Below, piece after piece: positions 62,382 to 64,000 of a DNA stretch of 64,000 nt; positions within the stretch are counted from its first letter, which is position 1, and the number at the start of each line of letters is the position of its first letter. The stretch lies in NCBI RefSeq assembly GCF_018294505.1, contig NC_057800.1, positions 178,374,353 to 178,438,352 of the forward strand, written 5' to 3'. The notes under the pieces are model-generated. The model saw nothing but the letters and a program-made list of their open reading frames with translations, was not told the DNA's origin and made no database searches. Source of the DNA: Triticum aestivum. Lineage: Eukaryota; Streptophyta; Magnoliopsida; Poales; Poaceae. Made by a program: the position numbers and the translations under genes.

Positions 62382-64000
62382 CTTGATTCACTGTGCTGAA
62401 TTTTGTTTGCAATGATAGTTTGTTGATCTGTAATCAGATTCTCAAACTCTCTCATAGATTCAACAAGACTTGTCATGCGTTCTTTGAACTCCTTTTCTTT
62501 ATAAATGGTTGATGTGAATATTTTCTCCTTATCTTGGATGACGTTACGTAAATATTGATTTTGTTTCTCCGCCTCCTTTAGAGAGTCTGCAGCATTTCTA
62601 AATCTGTGGAGCAACTCACTGGAAATGATCTCATTTTGACGTACATCCTCCATAGCTTGCTCCAGCCTGCCAGCAATCATATCAAACTCCTTGTTTTTTT
62701 CAGATATACAAGAGTCTTGCTTGTCGACTCTGACTGTAAGTAAATCAAGTCGATGGGATAATAAATCCATATGACCCTTCATTGCTCCCAGTTCGATCTG
62801 ACACGCCTCTTTTTCCCTCACTACTTTACTGAAAGAGTCAACAGCTCGCTTCAGTTTCTCAATCTCTTGCTTCTGTAGAGTCGATACCGCTTCAGAGCAG
62901 CTCCTTTCCTCATTGAACTTTAACAATGCAGAGTTGAGGTTTAACAGCGCTTCTGCTACAGCTTCATTCTGAATGACTGAACAAATGTCTTGCTTCATGT
63001 TATACTCCATCTCATTACCATGCAACCGTATTTCTATTTCGTTAACGAACTCTCTTAGTACAATCATCTCCATCTCTTCTCTAATGATGGTTGCCATCCT
63101 GGCGTCTTCAATATCAGATTCTAACATTCCAATTTTCTCTGCATGATCTGGCTCTATGGGTGTAGTGTGTGATGCCTGGATGGGAAAAGCACATGCTTCT
63201 ACTTGATTATTAGTAGCAGCACAATGTATTGGCTGGATTTCAGAATCTAAAGCATTGCTCTTGTCGTGTTGGCCAGCAAATGTTTCTGCCTTGATGCCAG
63301 AAGTGGTTCTCTTATTATTCTCCAAGAGAAGGCCATCTAATCTTGCCATAACTTCCCCGATTTTCTTTCTAATTTGCTCGAATTCTTTGTTATTCCGTAA
63401 ATGCCATGGGTTGGATCCTTCCTTTTTTAGCAGTTTTCGCTTTAGTGCGAATATCTCTTCTGTCTTCTCTTGCACGACCTTATCATGCTGCCTTTTCATA
63501 TGATTCATCTCTTTATTAAAATGGGCTATCAAAGCATCCTGATCCATGTGCTTCAGGTATGACAGATCACCAAAAACCTCTTCAGGAGGGACTCCAGGAC
63601 TGTCTTCCTTTGTTGTACCATTTCTACAGGATTGTTCCTTGCCTCTTTGTTTACTCACATCTTCTGCACCATCAGAGTTATACTGGGATCCCAGAAGCCC
63701 CCACTCAGAATTCAAGAGTGACTTGGAAATCGCATCAAGCTGTTGACGAATACTATAAATTTCATCATATTTTCTATCCCGACCCTCAGGCAAACTTAAG
63801 CTGCCATTTCCAAGCTGCAGCAGCTTTTGGTTCAGCAACGTTATCTCTTCATCCTTGGAGGCAAGCTGCTGACCTATTTCTTGTTCTGCATCTTTTACAA
63901 ACCCTTTGATGACAGAGTATGTCACGAATGTTGAGATGTCAACCATGGTATTTACATCATCCCACAAGGAGTCCATCTCATCCACGATGATTAACTCATT
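62382..64000 (-). CDS. WAP: WPP-domain-associated protein (WAP), exon 1, partial at the right edge
   Basis: The frame is open from the right window edge to the donor GT at 62381-62380. The window's 5'-most residues read NELIIVDEMDSLWDDVNTMV; the conserved start of the WAP core (DSLWDDVNTMVDISTFVTYS, VIKGFVKDAEQEIGQQL) follows. The ATG at 63976 could serve as a start, but the frame is open above it and family members have more residues there, so the CDS probably continues beyond the edge. Most of the rest is long coiled coil (leucine/glutamate heptads, for example about 310-530). WAP-type proteins bind WPP-domain proteins at the nuclear envelope and Golgi, tethering the nuclear envelope to coiled-coil complexes. 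Exon 1 ends with two bases of a split codon. Confidence 0.85.

Noticed and set aside
63983..63985. GTG as the start of the WAP protein
   Set aside because: The frame is open upstream to the window edge and plant nuclear genes start at ATG; the true start is probably outside the window.

Overview
This window is plant nuclear DNA, almost certainly from a grass of the Triticeae group (wheat, Aegilops, barley and relatives). The reasons are nested LTR retrotransposons with Triticeae-type termini, many Stowaway/mariner MITEs ending in CTCCCTCCGT-like repeats, a CACTA end (TGTAGTG), GC-rich monocot-style exons, and a few widely spaced genes in a sea of repeats. No bacterial operons, CRISPR arrays, rRNA or tRNA genes were seen. 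No new defence, biosynthetic or signalling system was found.

Genes. Three genes look intact: (1) a single-exon DEDDy 3'-5' exonuclease (WRN-exonuclease type) at 2143-2865 (+); (2) a single-exon DEDDh exonuclease of the ERI1/ERI2 type with a C-terminal GRF zinc finger at 58031-58999 (+); (3) the 3' part of a WPP-domain-associated protein (WAP) gene on the minus strand, 60120 to the right edge, reconstructed as four exons with consistent phases. Genes 2 and 3 converge. A fourth gene probably starts on the minus strand at 303 and runs off the left edge, but a 13-base G run breaks its frame. Gene relics include an AP2/ERF-domain pseudogene (about 7296-7949), a coding-like exon with 12-residue repeats (about 21678-22090), and a degenerate multi-exon gene resembling plant Ptta/En/Spm (Transposase_24-like) proteins (about 27430-32041).

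Left repeat block. An LTR retrotransposon occupies 8038-21219 (LTRs of about 0.95 kb; near-matching target duplication CTCAG/CTCGG). It has a gag-protease frame with three in-frame TAG codons, only a collapsed reverse-transcriptase remnant, and a long antisense frame with a B3-like domain and coiled coil. A 4.09-kb solo LTR with a perfect GGCCA duplication sits inside that antisense frame.

Right repeat block. A minus-strand Ty3/gypsy element has its 5' LTR at 55179-55652. Its gag is split by a minus-strand Ty1/copia element (34212-52901, duplication TCTCT). The copia leader is in turn split by an Athila-like Ty3/gypsy element (40321-50295, duplication ATCAT). The outer gypsy protease is also cut by a CACTA end at 33612. 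All the retroelement frames carry stops or frameshifts.

The rest is MITEs, a 430-bp foldback element, microsatellite-rich DNA, AT-rich repeats, a possible organellar insertion (29815-30390) and a 1.3-kb Mutator-like insertion with a 9-bp duplication inside an intron of the WAP gene. Family names come from recognised motifs, not from database searches.
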